Positions 42,536 through 51,208 of a stretch of 64,000 nt of DNA are shown here, piece by piece. Every line of letters starts with the position of its first letter. The stretch's first letter is position 1. The notes under the pieces were generated by a model, which was given only the letters and a program-made list of their open reading frames with translations, ran no database searches and had not been told where the DNA came from. The position numbers were made by a program, and so were the translations under genes. This DNA is from Candidatus Woesearchaeota archaeon (GTDB lineage Archaea > Nanobdellota > Nanobdellia > Woesearchaeales > ARS49), in assembly GCA_030750765.1 (NCBI GenBank), contig JASMHM010000006.1, positions 1 through 64,000 of the forward strand, read 5' to 3'.

Positions 42536-43159
42536 ATGAAAATCAATAGATGGTTGCTATCAGTGGCTTTGCTCGTTGTCTTGTCGACAGCAGTCCATGC
42601 TGAGTACGGTTATGGACGGAGCAGGAACTCTGGAAACTGCGGTTATTTTGACGATCCTATCTACGATCCTTCTTGTGGTAGCGGATCTTACTATGTAGAC
42701 CAAGCAAGCCCGTACTGGCCGCCGTCTTACAGAGAGGTAAACAGTTCCACAAACTACCAATACAGTTACACCGACAACAGCAGATACACAGGATTGCAAG
42801 GTTGGAATCCCTACTACTACAACCAGTATGGTGGTAATTATCAAAACGATCCCGTCTTTGGCTACCAGTACAACAACTACAACCGGAATGATGGGTACTA
42901 CAACAATAACCAGTATAACAACAATTATGGGTACAACGGATACAACAACTATTACCAAAACAACAACTTCAACCCATACTCCTACAACTACAATTCGTAC
43001 CCCACACACAACTACTACGACCAGTACAACAATCGAAGATATGGAAACTATGGGGGCTACCCCTACAGCCCGTACGGCTCATCCTACTATGGATATGGTA
43101 ACTCCTTTGGCAGCTACTACGACTATCTCAGCCCTGGCTACCAGTACTACGGCAGCTAA
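42536..43159 (+). CDS. Secreted Tyr/Asn/Gly-rich low-complexity protein (207 aa)
   Basis: Signal peptide MKINRWLLSVALLVVLSTAVHA. Mature start EYGYGRSRNSGNCGYF with two cysteines (NCGYF and PSCGSG). The rest is almost only Y, N, G, S, P, Q and D in tracts such as YNNNQYNNNYGYNGYNNYY. TATA CTTTATATAC (about 42497-42506) and a GGGG before the ATG are visible. It is similar in composition to 41505-41942 but not obviously an aligned paralogue. A candidate for extracellular fibre or adhesin material. Confidence 0.72.
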   Translation: MKINRWLLSVALLVVLSTAVHAEYGYGRSRNSGNCGYFDDPIYDPSCGSGSYYVDQASPYWPPSYREVNSSTNYQYSYTDNSRYTGLQGWNPYYYNQYGGNYQNDPVFGYQYNNYNRNDGYYNNNQYNNNYGYNGYNNYYQNNNFNPYSYNYNSYPTHNYYDQYNNRRYGNYGGYPYSPYGSSYYGYGNSFGSYYDYLSPGYQYYGS

Positions 43160-43191
43160 GCTATAAATACACTAAGTTCTGAACATCCCTT

Positions 43192-44217
43192 ATGAAGGTC
43201 TTACACAAGCATAAGGAAGAAGTACGCTTGCTCATCGAGACAGTCGAGGATCTTTGGTATCTACATTCCATCCTTGAAGAAGGAGATATTGTTGAAGGGA
43301 AGACCATACGAAAGGTCAAGAAGGACGAGCAAGAAGGCAAACGCAAGCCCATGTTCTTGTCCATCAAGGTGGAAAGACAAGAATTCATGCCCACGCAATT
43401 GCGAGTTCTCGGCACCATCGTGGACGGACCTGAAGACGTGCCACGAGGCGAGCACCATTCTTTCATGGTGGAGGAAGGCAGCAAGATAAAGATCATCAAA
43501 GAATGGTCAACCTACCATTGGGCGAGAATCAAAGAAGCCACAGAAAAAAAGCCCGTCCACATACTGATGGTAGTTTTTGATAGAGAATCATGCTTGTTTG
43601 CCAACGTGGAACAAAACGGCTTTGACATATTATCCAAATTACAAGGCAACATCCAAAAAAAACAATTCGATCAGCAAGTACGCGGCAACTTCTTCAAAGA
43701 CATTGCACAACAGATTGATGAGTATGAAAAAAGAAAACCCTACGACCACATCGTCGTGGGCTCCCCCTCATTTTGGAAGACAGAATTAATGCAACAACTC
43801 ACCTATCCGTGGAAGGATAAGGTGGTGGCTGCCTCTGCGTCCACCGTGGACGAGGCAGGATTAAGAGAAGCGTTCAAAAGCGAAGATACTGAAAAAGCAC
43901 TCCATCTTGCCTCCACCTCCAAAGAAGTGAGATTAGTGGAGGAATTGTTGTCGCGCATCGCCACCTCGGAGAAAGTAGCATACGGCATAGAGGACGTGAA
44001 GAAGTCCGCCCCTGCTGTAGAAAAACTCCTGGTGACGAACCACTTTGTCGCGAAAATGAGAGAACAAAAACAAATGAAGGAGTTGGAGGCGTTGCTCAAC
44101 GCCGTAGAAGAGGTCAAGGGCAAGATTTTCTTTATTAGTGATGGACATGAAGGCGGGAAGAAATTGGACGGATTAGGCGGCATTGCGGCCTTCTTACGGT
44201 ATATTGTCACCGGATGA
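43192..44217 (+). CDS. pelA: Pelota, mRNA surveillance/ribosome rescue factor (341 aa)
   Basis: Dom34/Pelota with the usual three domains. The Sm-like N-terminal domain begins MKVLHKHKEEVRLLIETVEDLW, the central domain holds HILMVVFDRESCLFANVEQNGF, and the C-terminal domain runs from about 255. It lacks the GGQ motif of release factor aRF1, as expected. It rescues stalled ribosomes with aABCE1. TATA CTATAAAT (about 43161-43168) is 27 nt before the ATG. Confidence 0.93.
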   Translation: MKVLHKHKEEVRLLIETVEDLWYLHSILEEGDIVEGKTIRKVKKDEQEGKRKPMFLSIKVERQEFMPTQLRVLGTIVDGPEDVPRGEHHSFMVEEGSKIKIIKEWSTYHWARIKEATEKKPVHILMVVFDRESCLFANVEQNGFDILSKLQGNIQKKQFDQQVRGNFFKDIAQQIDEYEKRKPYDHIVVGSPSFWKTELMQQLTYPWKDKVVAASASTVDEAGLREAFKSEDTEKALHLASTSKEVRLVEELLSRIATSEKVAYGIEDVKKSAPAVEKLLVTNHFVAKMREQKQMKELEALLNAVEEVKGKIFFISDGHEGGKKLDGLGGIAAFLRYIVTG

Positions 44218-44251
44218 CCAGAATCTCTACCACAACATTAAAATAGTAGTT

Positions 44252-44274
44252 CCTGTTTACCACCAACCAACAGG
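44252..44274. promoter_or_regulatory. Inverted repeat in the TrmB-like gene leader
   Basis: CCTGTT-N11-AACAGG lies between TATA CATTAAAATAG (about 44237-44245) and the ATG at 44283. A site there could block transcription by the gene's own product. Confidence 0.5.
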
Positions 44275-44282
44275 GAAGAGCC

Positions 44283-45086
44283 ATGATCGTCAAAGAAGAA
44301 TTTTTGAATAAGCTGCGGAGATACTTTTCGCTAAACCTCTATGAGGTTAAAATCTGGGCCGCACTTTTAAGTAGAGGCGTGGCAACAGCAGGCGAACTCT
44401 CAGATATTGCTAACGTTCCTCGCTCTCGAAGCTATGATGTCTTGGAGAGCCTAGAAAAGAAGGGCTTTGTCATCATGAAACTAGGCAAGCCCATCAAATA
44501 TCTCGCCGTACCACCCACAGAAGTGTTGGAACGCGTGAAAAAGAACCTCAGCAACGAAGCTGATGAAAAAATGCGCAGGCTTGAGGATCTCAAGAAAACT
44601 GATGTTCTGGGCGAATTAAACGTTCTCCACACGCAAGGGATAGAATTAGTAGAGCCCTCCGACCTCAGCGGAAGTCTTCGAGGCCGACACAACCTATACT
44701 CACATTTAGAAACCGTGTTGAAGAACGCAACAAAAAGTGTAACGTTACAAACAACAAGCCAAGGATTCATCCGCAAGGTTGACGGATTAAAACCCTTGTT
44801 TGAGAAACTCAAAAAAAGAGGCGTGAAGATTCGCATAGCTGCGCCGATAACTAAAGATAACAAAGACGCATTGAAAGATGTGAGCACGGTGGCAGAGGTA
44901 CGCCACACAGACACCAAAGGAAGATTCTGCATCGTGGATGCCAAAGAGTTAGTCTTCATGATTCTGGACGACCAGGAAGTCCACCCAACGTACGATGTAG
45001 GCATCTGGTTGAACGCACCATTCTTGGGTCAAGCAGTAGAGAACATGTTCGAAGACTCTTGGAAAACGATGAAGCCACTCAAGTAG
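44283..45086 (+). CDS. TrmB-family transcriptional regulator (267 aa)
   Basis: N-terminal wHTH (about residues 8-75: LNLYEVKIWAALLSRGVATAGELSDIANVPRS in parts, then YDVLESLEKKGFV). A linking coiled coil (about 85-115) and a C-terminal phospholipase-D-like sensor domain of TrmB proteins (SVTLQTTSQGF, FCIVDAKELVFMILDDQ) follow. The PLD-like HKD motif is absent, as usual for TrmB. The leader has an inverted repeat, so autoregulation is plausible. Target genes are not evident. Confidence 0.88.
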   Translation: MIVKEEFLNKLRRYFSLNLYEVKIWAALLSRGVATAGELSDIANVPRSRSYDVLESLEKKGFVIMKLGKPIKYLAVPPTEVLERVKKNLSNEADEKMRRLEDLKKTDVLGELNVLHTQGIELVEPSDLSGSLRGRHNLYSHLETVLKNATKSVTLQTTSQGFIRKVDGLKPLFEKLKKRGVKIRIAAPITKDNKDALKDVSTVAEVRHTDTKGRFCIVDAKELVFMILDDQEVHPTYDVGIWLNAPFLGQAVENMFEDSWKTMKPLK

Positions 45087-45122
45087 GCATACGTTTTTAA
45101 GCACTTCTAGCTTCGCACACAT

Positions 45123-46565
45123 ATGAGCCTAGCCGAAAGTTTGCACGTTCTCGAGCGGCAAATCCTGCCCTTGCTGAAGACAGCGAAGACTGTTCCCGAG
45201 CTAGCAGCCGAGAGCAAACTTCCTGAAGTGAGCGTTGTACGCGCACTCCAATGGCTAGAAAAAAAGAAGCTCGTAGCCACAGAAACAACAACCGATACTC
45301 ATTTTGATGTTACCGAACGTGGAAAGCAAGGACTCCCAGAAAAGGCAGTTCTCGCACTGGTACTCCAAAGACCGCAAGCTATCAAAGATCTAGCACAAAT
45401 CCAGGGAGGCCAAGCAGCCATAGGCGTGTTACGCCAGCAAAACCTAGTGATTGTGAAGGATGGGAGTGTTGAGGCCACTGCAGAAGCAAGCAAGGCAACA
45501 TTTCCCGAAGAATCCTTACTCAAAAAAATGCCTTGCCTTCCATCCAAAGACGACAAAGGACTGGCACAAAGCCTCCAAAGAAGAGGACTCATTGCTGAGA
45601 CCACCAAAAAAACAGTCAAGGCGTTCATCACAGATGCAGGCAAGAATCTCGTCCAAAAAGGGATAGCGAGCGTCGTAGACCAGCTCACCCCCACAATGCT
45701 TCAAGACGGATCTTGGAAGGGGAAAAACTTCAGAAGGTATGACCTTACCAGCATCGCACCTCGATTACATGGAGGAAAGCTCCAACCCTACAAAAAATTC
45801 TTGGATAGCGTACGAAAACAGTTCATAGCCCTAGGATTTGAGGAAATGGACGGTCCGGTGGTAGAAAGTGATTTTTGGGATATGGATGCATTGTACATGC
45901 CACAATTCCATTCGGCAAGAGACATCCATGAAGGGTACTACGTAAAGAACGCACCACCTGCAGACGTTGAGGAAGGTGTGATGAAGCGTGTCAAAGAAGC
46001 TCATGAAAAGGGTGTTGAGGGCAGCTCCGGATGGCAGTACGACTTTGATGTTAACCATGCCAAAAGACAACTCCTCAGAACACAAGGGACGGCCTGCAGC
46101 GCAAGAATGCTTGCCAACCCAAACCTCAAGATTCCAGGAAAGTACTTTGCCATATCTCGATGCTTCAGATATGACGTTATAGACTCCACCCACCTTCCTG
46201 ATTTCAACCAAGTGGAAGGCATAGTAGTGGACAAGAACCTCACCCTACGCCACATGATAGGATTGTTGAAACAGTTTGCGAAAATCTTCGCACACACCGA
46301 TGAAGTAAAGGTCGTACCAGGTTATTTTCCGTTCACCGAACCGAGTGTAGAATTATTTGCCAAACACCCAGAACTAGGATGGATAGAGTTGGGCGGGGCA
46401 GGAGTTTGCCGCCCTGGAGTGGTGCAACCTCTCGTACAAAAAGACGTACAAGTGCTCGCCTGGGGTATTGGTGTAGACCGCCTAGGGATGTTCAATCTAG
46501 GTATCAAAGACATCCGCAACCTATTCAGCAAAGACCTTGCGTACCTTCGCAAGGCAAAGGTGTGA
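45123..46565 (+). CDS. pheS: Phenylalanyl-tRNA synthetase alpha subunit (480 aa)
   Basis: The N-terminal region (1-190) has winged-helix repeats as in archaeal PheS. The catalytic core includes FRRYDLTSIAPRLHGGKLQPYKKF in parts, motif 2 around HAKRQLLRTQGTACSARML, and motif 3 around GGAGVCRPGV and AWGIGVDRLGMF. It pairs with PheT. TATA TTTTTAAGC (about 45094-45102) is 26 nt before the ATG. It is followed by pheT with one base between them. Confidence 0.95.
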   Translation: MSLAESLHVLERQILPLLKTAKTVPELAAESKLPEVSVVRALQWLEKKKLVATETTTDTHFDVTERGKQGLPEKAVLALVLQRPQAIKDLAQIQGGQAAIGVLRQQNLVIVKDGSVEATAEASKATFPEESLLKKMPCLPSKDDKGLAQSLQRRGLIAETTKKTVKAFITDAGKNLVQKGIASVVDQLTPTMLQDGSWKGKNFRRYDLTSIAPRLHGGKLQPYKKFLDSVRKQFIALGFEEMDGPVVESDFWDMDALYMPQFHSARDIHEGYYVKNAPPADVEEGVMKRVKEAHEKGVEGSSGWQYDFDVNHAKRQLLRTQGTACSARMLANPNLKIPGKYFAISRCFRYDVIDSTHLPDFNQVEGIVVDKNLTLRHMIGLLKQFAKIFAHTDEVKVVPGYFPFTEPSVELFAKHPELGWIELGGAGVCRPGVVQPLVQKDVQVLAWGIGVDRLGMFNLGIKDIRNLFSKDLAYLRKAKV

Positions 46566-46566
46566 C

Positions 46567-48186
46567 ATGCCAACGCTAACCTACGACAAGAAGGATTTTT
46601 TTGCACTCCTGGGTAAACTTGTTTCCGAAGAAGAGCTTGTGGAAGCGCTTAGCTGTCTGAAAGCAGAGCTCGCTGAATTTGGTGAGAACATCTCCGTAGA
46701 ATTCAACGACACCAACCTACCCTGGATTTGGAGCGTGGAAGGGCTAACAGCCATGCTCAGAGGACTACTAGGTGTAGAGAAAGGTCTAGCAACGGTTGAC
46801 GTAAAAAAACCAGAACGCCAAACCATCGTAGACAAGGTACCAGGACGGCAGCATGTTGCAACTTTTGTTGCCAAGGGCAAAATGTCTGAATCTCTGCTTG
46901 AAAATCTTATCCAACTCCAAGAAAAGTTCTGCGAAAGCTACGGAAAAAAACGACAGAAGGTTTCGGTGGGTCTGTATCCTGCGAAGAACATCGCCTTCCC
47001 TGTGCACTACACAGCAATTGAAGGAACGATGGCCTTCACACCTCTAGATGGGGAGCACATGAGCATCACAGACATCCTAGAAAAACATCCCAAAGGAAAA
47101 GAATACGGGCACCTTATAGCAAGCATGAAAAAATTCCCAGTATTCATGGATGCCAACAACCACATACTCAGCCTACCCCCCATCATTAACAGTGAGGAGA
47201 TGGGCAAGGTCGATGCAGACACGAAAGAGCTCTTTTTCGATGCCACTGGCACGGATGAGCGTATCGTCAAGCTTACCGCAGCCATCTTTGCCTTTGCTCT
47301 ATCCAAAAGAGGCTTTGCCATAGAATCCATGAACGTTAGCTACCCAAAACATAACGTGGTCATGCCAGACTTCACTCCACAAGAGATGAAGCTAGACATG
47401 GCGCAGGTGGACGCATTGCTAGCCTTAGACATCTCCGAGCCAACCGCAAAAGGATTATTAGAAAAGATGCGGTACGGCACCAAAGGAAACATACAAGTTC
47501 CTGCAATGCGCAATGATGTCATGCACAACGTGGACTTGGTGGAGGATGTTGCAGCAGCATACGGCTACAGCAACATGGAAGCCATACCAATAACCACGCA
47601 TTCGGTTGGAGGAACAACACCACTCCAAAACTTTGCAGACGACATGCGCGCATTAGTGGTAGGATGCGGATATCAAGAAATCTTTAGCGCAATGCTCACC
47701 AATCCAAAAAGTATGACAAAGGACATGCGTGTCAAAGGGAAATTAGCCGAGTTGGACTCGTACTACTCCAGCTCCTATAGCGCGTTGCGAAGCTGGCTCA
47801 CACCCGTACTCCTACAGTTCCTTGCCCAGAACAAGCACGTGGACTACCCGCAGAACATCTTTGAAGAAGGACCAGCCACCAGCGGAACGTTACAAGACGA
47901 ACGCAAGCTAGCGTTTGCCTCTGCACATAGCGAAGTGTCAGCCACCGAAATGAAAGAGGTGTTGGATTTCGTCTTCGACGCGATAGGTGCGACATATGAA
48001 GTGAAGGAGAAGGATTGTGAGTGGTGCATCCCGGGTAGGAGTGCAGAAATTCTTGTCAACAAGCACCGCGTAGGTTGGTTTGGCGAACTCCACCCAGAAG
48101 TGCTAGCAAACGTCAAATTAGAAGTGCCAGTAGCGGGTGCAGAACTTGATCTGGGAAGGTTGTTTGATCATCTAACCGCTTCGTAA
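46567..48186 (+). CDS. pheT: Phenylalanyl-tRNA synthetase beta subunit (539 aa)
   Basis: Archaeal/eukaryotic-type short PheT. B3/4 editing region around PAKNIAFPVHYTAIEG; B5 region at LDISEPTAKGLLEKMRYG and VPAMRNDVMHNVDLVEDVAAAYGY in parts; catalytic-like core at the C terminus (VGWFGELHPEVL). ATG 46567 follows the pheS stop by one base; an upstream in-frame ATG at 46537 lies inside pheS. Its last 19 nt overlap the convergent cfa gene. Confidence 0.95.
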   Translation: MPTLTYDKKDFFALLGKLVSEEELVEALSCLKAELAEFGENISVEFNDTNLPWIWSVEGLTAMLRGLLGVEKGLATVDVKKPERQTIVDKVPGRQHVATFVAKGKMSESLLENLIQLQEKFCESYGKKRQKVSVGLYPAKNIAFPVHYTAIEGTMAFTPLDGEHMSITDILEKHPKGKEYGHLIASMKKFPVFMDANNHILSLPPIINSEEMGKVDADTKELFFDATGTDERIVKLTAAIFAFALSKRGFAIESMNVSYPKHNVVMPDFTPQEMKLDMAQVDALLALDISEPTAKGLLEKMRYGTKGNIQVPAMRNDVMHNVDLVEDVAAAYGYSNMEAIPITTHSVGGTTPLQNFADDMRALVVGCGYQEIFSAMLTNPKSMTKDMRVKGKLAELDSYYSSSYSALRSWLTPVLLQFLAQNKHVDYPQNIFEEGPATSGTLQDERKLAFASAHSEVSATEMKEVLDFVFDAIGATYEVKEKDCEWCIPGRSAEILVNKHRVGWFGELHPEVLANVKLEVPVAGAELDLGRLFDHLTAS

Positions 48187-49286
48187 CGTCCAGGAAAACC
48201 ATCTTTAGAGAAAACTCCTTGGTAGAGCATGTTGTTCTGGCGGGATCTAAACATGCCCGCGCAGGTGCGCAGATAGTACGTCCACATACGGAAGAATCGG
48301 TCGTCATAGTTTCCTGACTTTTTGATCTCGGGCCAGTGCTTCACAAAGTTTTTGTGCCATTCCATCAACGTGGTGTCGTAGTCCTGGCCAAAATTGTGCC
48401 AGTCCTCAATTATTAGTAACCCTTCAGAGGCGCGACCTACTTGTGCCATGGAAGGTAGGGACGCGTTGGGAAAGATATACTTGCGAATCCATGCGTCTGT
48501 GAGTAATGTTCCTTTGAGTGCGCCGATTGAGTGATACAAGAAGAGACCGTCATCCTTCAGGACACTAGCAACCTTTTGTAGATACGTTCGCAGGTTTTTG
48601 TAACCCACGTGCTCTGCCATACCTATACTCACGACTCGGTCAAACGTTCCTTGCGTGTCTCGATAGTCTTGTACAACAATGTCTACAGGAAGACCCTTGC
48701 AAGATTCTCTTGCAAATTTGGCTTGCTCTTCTGATATGGTTATTCCTACCACCTTGACTTTGTATTTTGTTGCAGCATGCTTGGCAAAGCTTCCCCACCC
48801 ACAACCAATATCCAACACTTTCATGCCGGGTTTGAGATGGAGCTTTCTGCACACCAAATCTAGCTTGTCCTCTTGTGCTTGGTCAAGATTTTTTGCTTTC
48901 TTCCAGTACCCACAGGAATAGGTCATGCTTTTCCCCAGCATTTTTTGGTACAAAAAATTGCCTGTGTTGTAGTGATCTGCAGTTTTCCACGCGCGCACCT
49001 TGTTTTGCATGTTGATGAGTTTTGCTGCTAACAACGTAAGCATCAAACGTTTGTTGTTCACCACTTTTTGGTCCAGCTTTGCGCGGAGTACTTTGTCAAA
49101 GAATTGGTCCAGGCGATCACAATCCCACCAACCATCCATGTAACTCTCTCCGAGAGCTAACGAACCACCACCAAGCACACGCTTGTAGAGTGCGGGATTG
49201 TTAACTTTAATGTCTCCCTTATTAGGACCGTTGATGGTTATCCCCGCAGATTCTAAAAGCTGCCGAGAAATACTCTCTGCACTCAT
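48168..49286 (-). CDS. cfa: Cyclopropane-fatty-acyl-phospholipid synthase, copy 1 (372 aa)
   Basis: SAM-dependent enzyme that adds a methylene across a lipid double bond. The N-terminal domain (DIKVNNPALYKRVLGGGSLALGESY, in parts, and GWWDCDRLDQFF) and the catalytic domain (YSCGYW, SAM loop VLDIGCGWGSFA, MAEHVGYKN, HSIG, WHNFGQDYDTTLM, MWTYYL) follow E. coli Cfa closely. Known active-site Cys, Glu, His and Tyr positions are conserved. Archaeal lipids are isoprenoid ethers, so the substrate is unclear; the gene looks acquired from bacteria. TATA lies within the 49308-49326 element. Confidence 0.93.
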   Translation of the reverse strand: MSAESISRQLLESAGITINGPNKGDIKVNNPALYKRVLGGGSLALGESYMDGWWDCDRLDQFFDKVLRAKLDQKVVNNKRLMLTLLAAKLINMQNKVRAWKTADHYNTGNFLYQKMLGKSMTYSCGYWKKAKNLDQAQEDKLDLVCRKLHLKPGMKVLDIGCGWGSFAKHAATKYKVKVVGITISEEQAKFARESCKGLPVDIVVQDYRDTQGTFDRVVSIGMAEHVGYKNLRTYLQKVASVLKDDGLFLYHSIGALKGTLLTDAWIRKYIFPNASLPSMAQVGRASEGLLIIEDWHNFGQDYDTTLMEWHKNFVKHWPEIKKSGNYDDRFFRMWTYYLRTCAGMFRSRQNNMLYQGVFSKDGFPGRYEAVR

Positions 49287-49307
49287 GGCAGGAGAATAGG
49301 AAGAGGC

Positions 49308-49326
49308 AATAAAAAGGTCTCTATTT
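49308..49326 (-). promoter_or_regulatory. Conserved 19-bp promoter element of cfa copy 1
   Basis: Identical over 19 bp to 50483-50501, in both cases ending 22-24 nt before the ATG. On the minus strand it reads AAATAGAGACC then TTTTTATT (TATA-like). Both copies are thus likely leaderless and under one control. Confidence 0.75.
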
Positions 49327-49337
49327 TTCCCTGCCCA

Positions 49338-50459
49338 CTATCTTGCTGTCTCGTATTCTCCAGGAAAGCCATATTTGGTGAGAACGCCTTGCATTAGTTG
49401 GTGGTTCTGTCTGCATCGGAAGATTGCTGCTGCAGATAACAGATAATATTCCCACATTCTGAAAAAGCGTTCGTCGTAATCTCCTGATTTTTTGATCTCA
49501 GGCCAATGCTTGATAAAATTTTTGTGCCAGGCCATCACGGTCTTGTCGTAGTCGTCCCCTAAATTGTGCCAGTCCTCTGAACGGAGTATGCCGTCTGTTG
49601 CCGTGAGCAGCTGACCCATTGAGCTTAGGTGGCCGTTAGGGAAGATGTATTTGTTGTACCAAGGATCAGATATGGGTACAGGCTCTCTACACACAAAAGA
49701 ATGGTACGCAAAGATGCCATCATCTTTGAGTAGGCTTGCAATTTTCTTCATGTAGGTTCGCATGTTTTTCGGACCTACATGCTCTGCCATACCGACGCTA
49801 ACCACCCTGTCATACTGACCTTTGATGTCGCGATAGTCTTGGACTTTGATCTCTACGGGTAGTCCTTTGCACAACTCTCTCGCGAGTTTTGCTTGCTCTT
49901 CTGAAACGGTAACGCCCGTAACTTTGGCTTTGTACTTTTTGGCTGCGTGTCTTGCGAGACCGCCCCAGCCACACCCGATGTCAAGCAAGGTCATGCCTGG
50001 TTTGAGGTGAAGTTTTCTGCATAGGAGATCGTATTTGTCCTCTTGTGCTTGGTCGAGATTTTTTGCTTTCTTCCAGTAAGCGCAGGAATAAGCCATGGAC
50101 TTTCCTAGCATTTTTTCATACAAGAAATTGCCTGTGTTGTAGTGCTTGGCGATCTGAAACGCTCGCATGGGATTCTGCAAATTGACAACCTTTGCGGCAA
50201 TCAACTTGAGCAACAAACGCTTGTCGCTCTTGACTCTGAGTTCTAACCTTGCTCTGAAGACCTTATCAAAAAACTTGTCTAGGGCCTTACAATCCCACCA
50301 ACCTTCCACGTAGCTCTCCCCCAGACCGAGACTTGCCCCAGAAAGCACGCGTTTGAAAAAGTTAGGATTGTGTACTTGGATGTCGTAAGGTTTGTTGCCG
50401 TTGACTGTTATTCCTGCTTCAGCCAAGAGATCAGTGATAAGCTTCTCTGCACTCTCCAT
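49338..50459 (-). CDS. cfa: Cyclopropane-fatty-acyl-phospholipid synthase, copy 2 (373 aa)
   Basis: Full-length paralogue of copy 1, collinear over the whole length. Motifs: VLSGASLGLGESYVEGWWDC, YSCAYW, LLDIGCGWGGLA, MAEHVGPKN, WHNLGDDYDKTVM, MWEYYL. The region after the catalytic His differs (YHSFVCREPVPISDP against YHSIGALKGTLLTDA), which could alter substrate choice or bicarbonate binding. There are 52 nt between the two genes and each has its own copy of the promoter element. Confidence 0.93.
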   Translation of the reverse strand: MESAEKLITDLLAEAGITVNGNKPYDIQVHNPNFFKRVLSGASLGLGESYVEGWWDCKALDKFFDKVFRARLELRVKSDKRLLLKLIAAKVVNLQNPMRAFQIAKHYNTGNFLYEKMLGKSMAYSCAYWKKAKNLDQAQEDKYDLLCRKLHLKPGMTLLDIGCGWGGLARHAAKKYKAKVTGVTVSEEQAKLARELCKGLPVEIKVQDYRDIKGQYDRVVSVGMAEHVGPKNMRTYMKKIASLLKDDGIFAYHSFVCREPVPISDPWYNKYIFPNGHLSSMGQLLTATDGILRSEDWHNLGDDYDKTVMAWHKNFIKHWPEIKKSGDYDERFFRMWEYYLLSAAAIFRCRQNHQLMQGVLTKYGFPGEYETAR

Positions 50460-50482
50460 TATGTGAGAAAACTAGCATGGTT

Positions 50483-50501
50483 AATAAAAAGGTCTCTATT
50501 T
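50483..50501 (-). promoter_or_regulatory. Conserved 19-bp promoter element of cfa copy 2
   Basis: Same 19 bp as 49308-49326. It overlaps the 3' end of the L14e gene by 6 nt, so the element is kept although it touches coding sequence. Confidence 0.75.
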
Positions 50502-50885
50502 CTTGGCGGTTGCTGCAGGTTTTGCAGCTGTCTTAGAAGGCTTTGCTGGAGCTTTGGCTGCAGCTTTAGTAGCAGGTTTAGCTGGCTCTGCCTTGGGTGC
50601 TGCCTTTTTCTTGGTGCGATCGCGTACCGGTCTAGGCTTTGCCTTTTTGGGCTTGGTTTCTTTGATGGTGATACCTATTTTTTTGAGTGCAGCCTTCACA
50701 TCAGCTGCGCTTGCGTCTTTCTTGATGGGTACTGTCTTGTCGGTAGGCAGCAAATGCATGATGTTTACCTTTCTTCTGCGCACTTCACCATCTAATAGAA
50801 CATTATGCTTTTCCACGCCGAGAACGACGCCTCTTTTTCCAGCATCTCTTCCGGTTGTCTTAACGCAAATCTGGCCGACTTTCAT
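50496..50885 (-). CDS. rpl14e: Large ribosomal subunit protein L14e (129 aa)
   Basis: The KOW-like N-terminal domain (MKVGQICVKTTGRDAGKRGV, VRRRKVNIMHLLPTD) matches archaeal L14e. The C-terminal 45 residues are a low-complexity Lys/Ala/Pro tail (PAKPATKAAAKAPAKP), which is unusual for the family and may contact rRNA. It overlaps the L34e gene by 4 nt. Confidence 0.93.
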   Translation of the reverse strand: MKVGQICVKTTGRDAGKRGVVLGVEKHNVLLDGEVRRRKVNIMHLLPTDKTVPIKKDASAADVKAALKKIGITIKETKPKKAKPRPVRDRTKKKAAPKAEPAKPATKAAAKAPAKPSKTAAKPAATAKK

Positions 50886-51148
50886 CCCATCACCTTCTTC
50901 TCGTTAAGAATGCGTAGACATTTCCCACAAAGATTGCCTGCATACGGTCTTGTAGGTCGTTTTTGGCTTCTGGTAAGGTTTCTTAGTACACTTCGTATAA
51001 CGTGAGGGATGCCTGCCATGTATGCACCGCAGTCTCTGCACTGCGCTTTTCCTGGCTTTCTCATCCTGTAATGTGTGATGGTCTTGCCTCCTGGCGTCTT
51101 CACCTTCACACGTCGTAGCGTCCTGCTACGCTTCTTGCCCTCTACCAT
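50882..51148 (-). CDS. rpl34e: Large ribosomal subunit protein L34e (88 aa)
   Basis: RSRTLRRVKVKTPGGKTITHY at the start and a C4 zinc site: CRDC near residue 38 and CGKC near residue 76, as in archaeal L34e. An AT-rich symmetric element TTTTTAAAGG (about 51168-51177) precedes it and also the divergent Rpp30-like gene. The L34e-L14e pair is a common archaeal arrangement. Confidence 0.94.
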   Translation of the reverse strand: MVEGKKRSRTLRRVKVKTPGGKTITHYRMRKPGKAQCRDCGAYMAGIPHVIRSVLRNLTRSQKRPTRPYAGNLCGKCLRILNEKKVMG

Positions 51149-51208
51149 ACCTCATCCACCAGTGGTCCCTTTAAAAAGGTTTTTATGTCGCGGAGCAGTC
51201 TTAGTCGT

